Source: Eremomyces bilateralis CBS 781.70
Lineage: Eukaryota > Ascomycota > Dothideomycetes > Eremomycetales > Eremomycetaceae
Reading direction: 5' to 3'
Assembly: GCF_010015585.1 (NCBI RefSeq)
Contig: NW_022985094.1
Coordinates: forward strand, 62,001-126,000
Length of the DNA stretch: 64,000 nt
Under the pieces are notes generated by a model. The model saw nothing but the letters and a program-made list of their open reading frames with translations. It searched no databases and was not told the origin of the DNA. A program made the position numbers and the translations under genes. Shown one piece after another: positions 14,080 to 25,019 of the stretch. Position 1 is the first letter of the stretch. Each line of letters opens with the position of its first letter.

Positions 14080-14949
14080 ATGCAGTTAAATTCGGCTTTG
14101 GTACCCCCGCCGCGGGCGCTTCTGTTCGACGTCTTTGGAACATGCGTCAATTGGCGCAAGTCCGTCACAGAATCCTTAGTCACAGAATGCAATCGAGCAC
14201 TGGAGAATCCATCCAAATTAATTCCCCCGGTTGCACGTTCGGGCGCAGGCAAGAAGGACTGGGCTGATTTTGCCCAGCGCTGGCGGAACACATATATCAC
14301 GTTCGTAGCATCCATCGCGAAAGATCCGACGATACCATGGAAGACCATCGACGAACATCATCATGATTCTTTGAAGGAGCTATTGGACGAAGCCGGACTC
14401 GTTGATTTGTGGACGCCCGAGGAGGTCCGGGACCTCTCCCTCGTCTGGCATCGGCTGGAGCCGTGGAACGACTCGGCGGATGGCATCGGGGAATTAAGCA
14501 AGGTCGCCTCGACCTGCACCCTGAGCAATGGGAACCTGAGCCTACTCCGTGACCTGAAGGCGTTTGGCGACTTGCCGTTCACGCACCTCTTCAGCGCAGA
14601 ACAGTTCAATTCGTATAAACCGTCTCCGCGCGTGTACCTTGGGGCGGTCGGCAAGCTCGGATTGGAGCCGCGGGATTGCGCTATGGTTGCAGCGCATCTG
14701 GGCGACTTGAAGGCTGCAAAGGCGTGCGGACTTCGGGCCATCTATGTTGAGCGGCCGGGTGAGGAGGGTTGGAATCAGGAGATGATTGCTCAGGCAAAGC
14801 AGGATGGCTGGGTTGACCTTTGGGTTCCCTTGGTGGAGAAAGGGGGCGATGGAAAGGACGTCTCCCTTGACGGATTCCTAACTGTAGCTACAAGGCTTGG
14901 TATAGAGATCGAGAAGAAGGGGAAAGATGGTGCGAATGCGTCGTTGTGA
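14080..14949 (+). CDS. HAD-superfamily hydrolase, 2-haloacid dehalogenase type II-like
   Basis: Single exon, 289 residues. Motif I is LLFDVFGTCVNWR with the nucleophile Asp17. A Ser/Asn motif (TLSNGNL) follows. The Lys motif is near SAEQFNSYKPSPRVY, and the last motif is AAHLGDLKAAKACG. This matches the L-2-haloacid dehalogenase group, which hydrolyses carbon-halogen or related bonds through an aspartyl ester; fungal members mostly have unknown substrates. The last motif reads HLGDLKAA where bacterial enzymes have a more acidic S/N-x-x-D, so activity on haloacids should not be assumed. I chose the ATG at 14080, eleven residues before the conserved block. The frame is open to an ATG at 13891, which would add 63 unrelated residues. 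Confidence 0.87.
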   Translation: MQLNSALVPPPRALLFDVFGTCVNWRKSVTESLVTECNRALENPSKLIPPVARSGAGKKDWADFAQRWRNTYITFVASIAKDPTIPWKTIDEHHHDSLKELLDEAGLVDLWTPEEVRDLSLVWHRLEPWNDSADGIGELSKVASTCTLSNGNLSLLRDLKAFGDLPFTHLFSAEQFNSYKPSPRVYLGAVGKLGLEPRDCAMVAAHLGDLKAAKACGLRAIYVERPGEEGWNQEMIAQAKQDGWVDLWVPLVEKGGDGKDVSLDGFLTVATRLGIEIEKKGKDGANASL

Positions 14950-15849
14950 TACTCCTGAATAGTCGCTCAGCCATTTGAAATCAGACATCTTGCCATATGC
15001 CTTCAATTACTCCATCCTAAATCACTATTTCTGGCTATGAGTTATTTATACATGCTACAGATGGTTGCCCAGGGCCTCTCGCGTGGCTATGGTGCGTTCT
15101 TGATCGGTTGTGGTAAACTATCAATGGTTGAACCGTGTTGATATCAAAGTCAACACTTGCAACATGTGGAGTATGCTTGGAATCCAGTTTAAATATTCAT
15201 AAAGTACCCAACTTGATATTGCTACTCAACCACCACACAGAAATACATCAAAACTGGCATGAATACAGGTCTCACCAACAAAATTCACATGGAACCATAA
15301 AAATCCCAAAATATATCGATCGTGGACTTAGTGCATGGATATGTTGATTCTGAGACTAGTCATGACGCCATTGGATGAGTGGAGGTCGACAGCACCATAT
15401 CCTCACGGATACAACAACATCGGCAAAGCACATTACTACGAGTAAACAAAGGAACGCTATGTTTCACGGAGCTATCCTTTCATCCTGATGTTTGTACCGA
15501 TATTCGGGGTAAAGTTGCAAGCTACGACTTCAAGGATCAAGCGACTATCACCGGTAGAGTACTAGTATCACTGGACGAGTGGATGTCCCTTGTGAATGAG
15601 CATCATCCTCGGGAAACGGATCCCGCCCGGGCGCCCGAACGATGAACTCGACCTACCCTAACATTTGGATATAGAATAAAGACAAGGAACGAGATCGAAT
15701 TATTGACAAATATCAGATTCCCATCTCGCATACACCAGAATACTGCGATCATTTCGCCATCTATTCCGCGGTCTCGACCTCGCGCGACCTCGCGTCCTTC
15801 ACGCAGTTGTACAGTAGGGACGCTCCTCGACTGACGTCGTCCCAGCACG
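14950..15849. other. Intergenic region with one weak 88-codon frame
   Basis: Lies between the dehalogenase-like gene and the acyl-CoA synthetase. An ATG-started frame at 15379-15645 codes 88 residues with no recognised domain; it sits 205 bp before the synthetase start and may just be leader sequence. The 15650-15849 part is the likely core promoter and leader. Confidence 0.45.
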
Positions 15850-18148
15850 ATGGCGCCTCATATACAAGATGTGACGTACGCATCCTCAATCTCCTCACCA
15901 GAGGAGTTTTGGATGCATCAAGCGTCCCAACTGCACTGGGACTCCCCTCCGACCCGAGCCCTCGAGAAATCCACCCGACAACTGCAAGATGGCACCACGC
16001 ACCAGTCCTGGTCTTGGTTTCCAGACGGCGATATCAATACCTGTTACAATTGCGTGGATAGGCATGTGCAGAATGGCAATGGTGACACAACGGCGGTGAT
16101 TTGGGATAGCCCGGTCAGCGGGAATAAGCAGCGATTCACCTATCGGGAGGTTCTCCATGAGGTCGAGACTTTGGCCGGCGTGCTACGCGAAGAGGGGTTG
16201 AAGAAGGGAGATGTTGTGTTGATATACAGTATGAAATCGAGAACAACTGAAGAGGCCCGGAACTGATGAGATAATGTAGTGCCGATGATCCCCGCCGCCC
16301 TCTTCGCAATGCTCGCCACCGCTCGTCTCGGAGCGATCCACGCGGTCGTGTTTGGAGGATTCTCATCGCCAGCGCTCGCCCAGCGGATCGACTCATCTCG
16401 ACCGAAAGTGGTCATGACCGCGTCTTGCGGCATCGAAGGGACGAAAGCACCCTTGGCGTACCGGCCGCTCGTCAACGCAGCGATACAGAAAGCTACACAC
16501 AAGCCATGGCGAACGATCATCTGGCAGCGTGACCAACTACGATGGGACCCGCTCGCAAGGGAATATGGGGAGCGGAATTGGAATAGGCTGGTCAAGAGCG
16601 CACGCAACCGAGGCCTCAAGGCCGGTTGTGTACCGGTCAAGAGCACGGATGGGCTGTATATCATATATACGAGCGGCAAGTACCAATTACATCAATCCAG
16701 AAAGAGAGGCGAACTGATAGTTGGAACCAGGTACAACCGGGCTTCCTAAAGGCGTACTCCGCGAGAATGGCGGTCACGCAGTTGGTCTCCACCTTTCGAT
16801 CAAATATCTGTTTGGTATCCATGGACCAGGAGATGTCATGTTCTGTGCGTCCGACGTCGGCTGTAAGTTGCATATGAAATGAATACGTGAAGATATATAC
16901 TCATTGCATGCTAGGGGTGGTCGGTCATTCGTTCATTCTATATGCACCGCTTCTCGTCGGAGCAACCACCGTTTTGTTCGAAGGCAAACCAGTGGGGACG
17001 CCAGATGCGGGAACGTTTTGGCGTATCATAGAAGAATACCAAGTGAACGCCCTCTTTACGGCCCCGACTGCGCTGCGGGCGATCAGACGAGATGATGGCG
17101 ATAATGAGTTCGTCGAGAGCATCGGTCGCCGTGGAGGGCTGAAGAGCCTCCGGGCGGTGTTTCTGGCTGGTGAAAGGAGCGAGCCGAGCATCGTATCGAT
17201 GTACAAGCATCTTCTCGAAAAGCATGCCGCTCCCGGCGCGACGGTCATTGACAATTGGTGGTCATCGGAATCGGGATCTCCAATCACTGGCATCGCGCTG
17301 TCGCCAGCGGCGGGAGTAGACTACACGTCCACCGTCCGCCATAAGCCGCTTCCAATCAAGCCTGGCTCGGCTGGGAAGCCGATGCCTGGTTTTGACGTCC
17401 GAGTGGTGAACGACGATGGCAAGGAGGTCCCGCGAGGGACTATGGGAAACATCGTTCTCGGTGTCCCGCTGGCACCAACTGGATTTACGACGCTATGGGA
17501 CGACGAAGATAGGTTTTACAGAGGTTACCTGAAGCGATTTTCAGGCAAGTGGATTGATACAGGAGATGCCGGCATGGTTGACGAGGATGGATACGTCCAT
17601 GTGATGTCGCGGTCAGATGATATTATCAACGTTGCAGCGCACCGCTTCAGCACGGGTAAGTGCAGAACTTCTATTTTCGCTCGCTGGTTCTAATAACCAA
17701 AGGATCGATCGAACAAGCGATCACATCTCACCCAGAGATCGCGGAAGCCTGCGTTGTGGGCGTCCCCGATGCGCTGAAGGGTCACCTCCCCTTTGGATTC
17801 ATTACGCTCAAGACACACAACCATCCCCACGACGCCGTACCCGATGAGAACTTCTTCAAAGAAGTTCAGAATGGTATCCGCGAGCAAATTGGACCCATCG
17901 CCTGCCTCGGAGGTATGATCCAAGGCAAGGGAATGATCCCCAAAACCCGGAGCGGAAAAACATTGCGACGGGTCCTGCGTGAGCTGGTTGAGAACGCCGT
18001 CCACGGCGATTTTGACAAGGAAGTGCAAGTCCCTTCCACTGTCGAAGACTTGGAGGTGGTCAATGTGGCGCGTGAGAAGGTTCGAGAATACTTCCAGGCG
18101 AAAGGGAAGGAGATTCACAAAGCCACCGAGGTTCGAGCGAAGCTTTGA
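15850..18148 (+). CDS. Acyl-CoA synthetase, PrpE/ACSS3-like, with PTS1
   Basis: AMP-forming synthetase that activates a short-chain acid, probably propionate or similar, to its CoA thioester. Exons 15850-16228, 16280-16675, 16731-16862, 16915-17655, 17703-18148; joined, 697 residues. The N-terminal ACAS_N part has the FWMHQASQLHWDSPPTRALE region. The phosphate-binding motif YTSGTTGLPKG is at about 256-266. The acetyl/propionyl-type motif reads DNWWSSESGSPITG, followed by TGDAG and the hinge region. The adenylating lysine is in TRSGKTLRR (about 635). The last three residues are AKL, a type 1 peroxisomal signal. Intron 2 (16676-16730) starts with GCAAGT rather than GT and splits the Gly codon of the phosphate loop. 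Substrate is inferred from family likeness only. Confidence 0.9.
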
Positions 18149-20406
18149 TGGGTCGGGGTCTCTCGGAGAACTAGACCCCGGAGCCACCCATATCCTGGGC
18201 GGTTCTGTTTGATTTTCTCGATGTCTCTGAACGTTCGGCCGGCATTCAATTCCCTCGAGGCTTAGACCTGGGGTACGGGACGATCACCTTCAGATGCTTG
18301 CCATGCGAACGGAACAACAGCTTTGCATTGATAACCTTCCCCGCAGTGATTCATGTACGCAAAAGGAGAACTGCCATCATCATATAAGAGGGATATGAAC
18401 AGGTCCCAATGCTATCTATGCACGCTGCCTCGTGGCCCGTCTTGCCGGGTTTTCAATGTGCCTTGCGAGTTGCGACGGCAACAATTGGAGGGTTTGAGCA
18501 GACCTCGGTGCGTTCTTCATCCGCCGAATGGTTGAGAGATATTGAGATCCCGGAAATGATTTGTGGTTGATTTACAGAAAAGACGACTTTCCTCTCTTGT
18601 ATAAGGGCAACAGATCTCGGCCTAGATAGTCTTAGGGTTGTCCCGAATCGAATCAGATATGCACCACGATCCTTCCATGGCTTGGTTCACGGTGGTCGAT
18701 CCTTGCAAGCAATCTAGAGGCCAACCACTTCCCAACCGACGAGGCAATTGCCGCGGAATTTGTTCGAAAATTCTCGTCTCTGGCCGTTCTCATTTGCTGG
18801 GACGCCGCAATTTCCGATGCGTTGGCGTCCAGTCAGTTTGTGTCCTTTTAGGATGTGTTCAAATTCGAAAATAAGCCGGAACGCTGTTCCTGCACGCTGC
18901 ATCAAGCCTGCAGGCCTGCATATGCGGTGCGTTACTGCAGCCTGGTGGAGCAGTGGAGGAAGCATTAGATCACTGCGATGTCAGATGGCCAAGGATCATC
19001 TTTACCTGCGGCGTACTACGTTGTGGTTCTCACGTGCTTGGAGATTCCTGCATGTGTCCAGAGTGTTGAGACAGGATCTGAAGCGGGAGGTTCGGGGCGG
19101 CTCCGGTCTACATATCTGGTTGATGGTTGATTTGGTTCATGTTTTGTTCATGGCACTTCTAGTCGAGCGTTGATCTTTCGGACCTCAGAATCGAAGGCTG
19201 CAAGATCCCGGGATGACCTGGCACCTCACCGTCGACAGGTGGGTAGAGGGAGCCGTTTCGAAGCTGTGAAAGAAACGATCTGCCATCCGGTACGCCGGAC
19301 TCTAGGAGGCCAGTACCCGGAGTCGCAAGCTGTCCGAGATGAGAACGGCAAACCTTGATCCGGTCTATTCATTCGCTCTGGAAATTGGGAGTCCTAAACC
19401 GTATGCAAATATTTCTCAAGAAGGAAAGGCCTTTGATATTCCCGAACGGGATGGGAGTGATTCAGCTATTGATTGGAGAAAACCACTTCTCCATATTGGC
19501 GATTTTGGCGGAATACATCTCCGGAGCTGCTTCGTAAGTTGGGATTGGGTATGTTTAATGGTGCTGACCATTATGCTCGATCCACCGCCCCGAGCAATGG
19601 ATCCGGATGCTCTTGGGATCGGAAATGCGATTGGAGCAACGGTGGACGAGGCTTTACACGTTTCTCCCATCCCTGGACGTAGGTGAAATCGCTCCAAAAC
19701 CATTAAACCACCGAGCCACTGGCGTGAAGGGTAAATCCTTCGACCCAGAGTACTGGAACCGGTCACGGCACGCGACGGACCTTTCCCGAAAACTCTGGCA
19801 TCGCGATTCGTTGGGGTGAAGCCATGTCGATGAAGGGGTGAAGAGTGAAGAGGCGTGTTTTTAGTGACGTCCACAACCTAAAAAACAGTTAGGAATTACC
19901 AAAGGAATGGGTTTGGGTGGCGAGGGTATTGAGAGTTTTCTTTCACCTGTTGCTGAATATCATTCCCACTAGGCCAGAAACTGGGGAGCCGTAAGCCGAG
20001 CACTGTTCGAGCTTACGTAGTAGAATAGATTACTCAACGGAGGTCGCTACTGGGAAGTGGGAACATCTGGCATCCCCAGTCCTATCAAGCCCTGATCTCC
20101 GTTGTTTCGGCAACGTGAGTTCAGAGTTGAGAGAAGGTTGAAAGTTTGAAACGTACCCCGAGTTTGTTCGTTTTGTGATGTGATAGACGCTGATGGTACA
20201 TATGGCAAAGCCTTAACATGCACCGTGCAGAGACGCTTGGGACATCTAGTGTACTGAGTGTGCACACCGGGGTACGGACCGTACCTGACGGTGACAGCTG
20301 TTGTTAGTGTGCCCAGTCCGTTCAGGTGTTCCATTCTTCCAGAGCCGAATGTCCCAGTGTTTCGAGGTCGAATTCTTCCACCGCACGGAATTCTGGGACC
20401 TGTTGT

Positions 20407-20434
20407 GATTTACGAACTACGATTTACGACTAGC
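20407..20434 (+). repeat. 14-bp tandem duplication
   Basis: GATTTACGAACTAC is followed directly by GATTTACGACTAGC, two near-identical 14-bp copies. Confidence 0.7.
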
Positions 20435-21152
20435 GACGCACATCTGTTGGTCGTGGCGATCTCAACGCTTTCGAGCATTCAGAGTGAGGAGACGGAAGAG
20501 CGTGCCGCTTGCGTTTGCCTTGACGACTCCCCATGTCCCACCATTTTGTTTTGACTTTTGAAATTTCCTTTGGACGGGGAGAAGTGCTCTACCAATTCCT
20601 GTACACATCTCCTCCAGAACTCAAGATGGCTGAGGGCGAGTCCATTCCTCATCCATACTCCATACCGACAGGTCCGCCATAGGAATTGGGATTTGCCATT
20701 TGGGAACCGGAACAGGTTACCTGATAACTTGATTCAAGGCATCGACGCACGGTGCGTGATCGACAGACAAGACAAGCGGTCCACACTCCACATGTCAGCC
20801 TGTGATCCTATTGATGTTGGCCTTTGGGATTTGGGAGGTGAGAACTTAGAATTTAGGTGTTCAAGAAATGATATTGGGACGTTGAACGGAGTCGGGACCC
20901 TCGGAGCTCCCCAAGCATATTTTGTAGTATCAAGGATGTGTTAGGCAGGTCTTCGGGTTCTGGAAGACGGGATGAATGGATGCCAAAAGGAAAAAAATTC
21001 GACAATTCATGCCGAAATGGCGAATATCCAATGGAAGCTTGCTCACCAAATCCCCCGAAACCGGCTGCCTGGACTCTGGGCTTGGATGGAGCCGATGCTC
21101 CGGTAGTGCGATGCATGTACTCTTTGTGCCTGGTCCCACACTAATTCTGGAA

Positions 21153-21197
21153 CTTGAACGACTGAGAACTGAACGACTGAGAGCTGATCGACTGATA
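21153..21197 (+). repeat. Three 15-bp tandem copies
   Basis: CTTGAACGACTGAGA, ACTGAACGACTGAGA and GCTGATCGACTGATA lie head to tail. The copies diverge slightly. Confidence 0.8.
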
Positions 21198-22338
21198 GAA
21201 GAGCGTTTGCAGAAGGTAGCCTGAGGAGTGAGCAGCCACTGACTGGAGAGGGACTGTGATGATTCTCCAAGTCTTTTTTCGGTTCTGATTGTATCATTGC
21301 CGACCCTGGAATATCTGTCCGGGGGACTGGTCTGATCAATTCACAATTGACATAGTGAAGAGGGTGGTTACAGGAATTTTCCTCGGTCCAATTCGAAACA
21401 ATATGGCCGAAAGTCAACGAAGTGGTGAAGCTATGGAGATAGCTGGAAGCGGATTAGCAAGTTCGGCTGAGCTTTCGCTTGAAGAACCAGCCTGAACTCG
21501 CCCTGAAGGCTTAGGAAAGCTAGGACTCGAGTCGTAGGCACCCGGGGACCGGGGAGGGCGGGAGCCTGAGATGGGCACAGAGGTTATTAATTCTAGGTCA
21601 GCGAAACCCCCCAGTTCGGGCAGTTAGGCTCTCAAGTTTGAAGCTCAACAGTCAACTCAACAGTCTAGAATCTGCGTCTAGTCAAGTGCCGGAATTAGCT
21701 CTCCACCATCCCATCCGTAGTGAGGAATAGAAAGTGAATCCACACCCGAATCGCCGGACTGGGTTGAGGCGGTTTAGGGGTTTAGCACGCACGCTTGGAA
21801 GGCGTTTCGCAATTTCGCCTGGGGAGGAAGGGAGGGGGTAAAGCGAGAGACAGGTAAAAATGAGAGCCGAATATAGAGAGCGAGACAAGAAAGTTAATCA
21901 ATAAAGTTAATAAATAGTAAGGTAACACTTGTAACTTGTAAACGAATAGGAAGAATAATATAGGAAGAATACACAGAGAGAGCTCTTCCTCCTCCTCCAC
22001 TTCGTCTTCGACTGTTTCTATCACAAGCTTCGTCTCTTTGGGCTCCCAAGTTCCAACCAACCGTCGTCCCAACTCCCACCTGTTTTAGCTCTCACTTTCG
22101 GGTGATCCGAGATCTTAATACATATCATTGCAATATTTGCTCAGGTCCATACCTCCACTCCATGTACTTTGTACGCATTTACCTACGTATCAATGTATCA
22201 TGGTTTGATGTGATATGGTCAAGAACAACGCCTCTTTTCTTCCACAAATTTTAGGCTTTGCAGTGCACCAATGCCCGCGGTGTTTGGTTGACCCCTTCTC
22301 GGGCTTCTTCTCCACAGGCACTCCCTCGCCTATTCTAG

Positions 22339-22366
22339 TAGTGTTCTGGTAGTGTTCTGGTAGTGT
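22339..22366 (+). repeat. 11-bp tandem repeat, 2.5 copies
   Basis: Two perfect copies of TAGTGTTCTGG plus a partial third (TAGTGT). Confidence 0.8.
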
Positions 22367-22808
22367 ATTCTTGCACTCATCGGTACCATCCGCCCCTCGA
22401 CAAATCCCCCGACTCTTGGACAGGCTCCAAATCCAGTCCCCTTCTCACTTCTCACTCTCCTCCTCTCTGGCCCCTCTCCCTATCTCCAATTCCTAGGACA
22501 CTCGTATCAGGCATTTTCTTTTTCAGATCCGCCGTTTCTGTGTTTCCGGTTCCCACACCATACCCCCACACGAGACGACGCCCCTTCAACTATCCACCTC
22601 GGACCATAAACACGGTCATTCCCTTTCCATTTCCACTGGCTACTGCAGCAGACGAAGCAGAGCTGAAAGAAAGAGTGAAAGATAAAGACCCATTTGATAC
22701 CTCAAACAGCCTCCACAGGAGCACACGTGCACCCCACGTGCCTGGAACTCTCGCTTTACACCTTGGATCTCCCACCTCTACTTTGCCCGAATCGCTCGAG
22801 TACTAATT

Positions 22809-22836
22809 ACGAGTCTACGACTACGAGTCTACGACT
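22809..22836 (+). repeat. 14-bp perfect tandem duplication
   Basis: ACGAGTCTACGACT occurs twice head to tail in the C/T-rich stretch upstream of the Ras gene. Confidence 0.85.
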
Positions 22837-24247
22837 ACCAGTACGGTGCAGATCGACCCCTCGCTGTCCCTTGCGGTGTTCCTTACGGTGCCCACAACAT
22901 CATCCATTCGTACTTTATTGGTTTATTTGGTACTGCCTTGGATTTGGGGAAGTTCCGGTAATCCATACCGTCACGACTCAAGACAATACTTGTTGCTGTC
23001 TTAAATTTGGTGGTGGGGATCTGCGGCACACCAGTCCCCGTCGAGCCCCAATTCTCCAGCTCTCGGTACCTCGCTGCTCTCCTTCGACCTTCCCTCTCCC
23101 TCGTGCCTCCACTGTCCACAACACTGCAGACCATCATCTGCTGTACCGTTCGTTCAAGTGTTTAAGCACTCCTCTTCTACGCCTCTCGATCTATTGCCTC
23201 TATATCACGGTTCACTTCTTGGTCGTTTGATCGTTGTCACTCTCGCTCATCGTCGTCCGCAACCCCTCTCCTCGTCGTTTGGCACAACAGTGTGGGGTTG
23301 ATTAAAGGACGGAAGAAAGAAAGAAAGAAGTTTATGTGGTAGCAGGCCACACACTCCCGTTGTTCCCGTTCGGTATCACAGGAATTCCATTTTGATACAC
23401 GGCTGCCTCCCTTTTACGAATCGTCGTTGCTGCCTCAAAGCGACATCTCACATCGCCAGGCCTTTGCATCAACGGCTGCGCCTTCGGACCGCTCCAAAAC
23501 AATCCCCGTCCGCACCCACATCCAACGCATCCCCCTCCCCCCCCGACCACAACCTTACAAATCCTGCGACCTTCCGAAGCGGGATTATCGATACCTGTGT
23601 ACCGCACGTTGCTTTGAAGGAAGCATAGGGAAAATCTCCTAAAAAGCGAGGCTTTGTATCAACCGCTGTCGTGTCTCGCGAGCTGTAGAGCAGTTCGAAA
23701 TCGTCGACGCACCTTCTAGACCCAACGACAGCAAACGTGACAGGGCTGACGTCCGTCCCGAGCGCTTCCTCCAGGCCTACGTACATTGGCCAACGGCTTT
23801 CAAACCAGTCGCGACGGGGTTTGAATTGCACCGGGCGGCAAAACCCTCCCTTCGCTCCCATTTCCGAAAGTTTGCACGAACATCATTTGGGCGCCCGAGA
23901 AAGCAAATCATTTTCTACCCTGCACTTCTCGACTATTCACAGAAACGTGGTCATCCGCTTCGAACCTCCGACCTACGATCTCGAGACGAGGCGAACGGGA
24001 AGTTTGCTTAAGCGCCTGGCATTCTCTGGATAAGCCCGGTTTTACGGTTCTTAAAGCTGAGCCGTCTGTTCACAGACTCTGGATTGACTGTAGGTTACAT
24101 TAGTATTGCTCGGGATCTCCTGGGCAACTCGTTGGATCGTCCATAGCTGCTTGATTTAAGCGCCTGCTTATTTAGGGTGCTGATCAGCGGGATCTCTGGT
24201 TCACAAACCTACTTCACTTAGGCCGTACGAGAGATCAGTACTTCATT

Positions 24248-25019
24248 ATGGCGGCGAAGATGACCCTATACAAGTTGGTGGTGCTGGGGGATGGTGGGGT
24301 GGGCAAGACGGCTCTGACTATTCAAGTGAGTACACAATGTCGAGACTCGAGGCCTACCTACAGTACTAACGCCGATACAGTTATGTTTAAATCACTTTGT
24401 CGAAACATACGACCCGACGATCGAAGACTCATACCGGAAGCAAGTGCAGATCGATGGTCAATCATGCATGCTGGAGGTGCTGGACACGGCCGGACAAGAA
24501 GAATACACCGCTCTGCGAGACCAGTGGATTCGTGATGGGGAGGGGTTCGTGCTGGTGTACAGCATTTCATCACGCGCATCCTTCCGCAAGATCGAGGCCT
24601 TCCACCGTCAAATCCAGAGAGTGAAAGAGTCATCCCAATCCGGCTCCCCGACCTACCCCAACTCCCCGCTTAGCATGTCCTCCACCGGCTCAGGATCCTA
24701 TGGCCCTGCACCCGTGATGTTGGTGGGCAACAAATCCGACCGAGTCACGGAGCGCGAGGTCAGCACGCAGGAAGGGATCGCCATGGCCAAAGAGCTCGGC
24801 TGTGAATTCGTCGAAGCGTCCGCGAAGAATTGCATCAACGTAGAGAAGGCCTTCTACGACGTGGTCCGGTTGCTACGAAAGCAGAAACAGCAGGCCGTCC
24901 GGTCGTCGGGAGGAAGAGGAGGTATGACGTCGGGCAACGCATATCACTCGAGACCCATGAAGGAGTATGGCGAGAAGCCACGAGAAAAGAAGTCAAGAAC
25001 GAAATGCGCCATTCTATGA
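24248..25019 (+). CDS. rasB: Ras-family GTPase of the RasB/Ras-2 type
   Basis: Small membrane GTPase; in filamentous fungi this type controls polarity, hyphal growth and conidiation. Exons 24248-24325 and 24381-25019, 238 residues. The intron has a TACTAAC branch site. G1 is GDGGVGKT (14-21); the effector loop is YDPTIEDSY; G3 DTAGQEE; G4 NKSD; G5 EASAKN; the C-terminal CaaX box is CAIL after a basic tail. Between SSRASF and PVMLVGNKSD there is a roughly 20-residue Ser/Pro/Gly-rich insert (SGSPTYPNSPLS region), a hallmark of the RasB/Ras-2 group that separates it from RasA. It faces the LTE1-type RasGEF gene 2.7 kb away. Confidence 0.93.

Larger units (their letters stand above)
18149..24247. 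other. 6.1 kb gene-poor region before the Ras gene
   Basis: I find no frame that looks like a conserved protein on either strand. Frames up to about 150 codons exist but have the scattered composition of chance openings. Four short tandem duplications are listed separately. From about 22350 to 24240 the plus strand is rich in C and T, as in long fungal 5' leaders, so this part may be promoter and leader of the Ras gene. Unannotated non-coding RNA cannot be excluded from sequence alone. Confidence 0.5.

Noticed and set aside
15379-15645. 88-codon ORF as an independent gene
   Set aside because: No domain, no clear promoter of its own and close to the synthetase start; kept only as a note.
18748-19173. 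141-codon plus frame
   Set aside because: Scattered composition (many Arg, Trp, Cys), no domain, no splice partners seen.
22363-22806. 147-codon plus frame before the Ras gene
   Set aside because: Product of a C/T-rich leader-like stretch; Pro/Ser/Thr excess and no family likeness.
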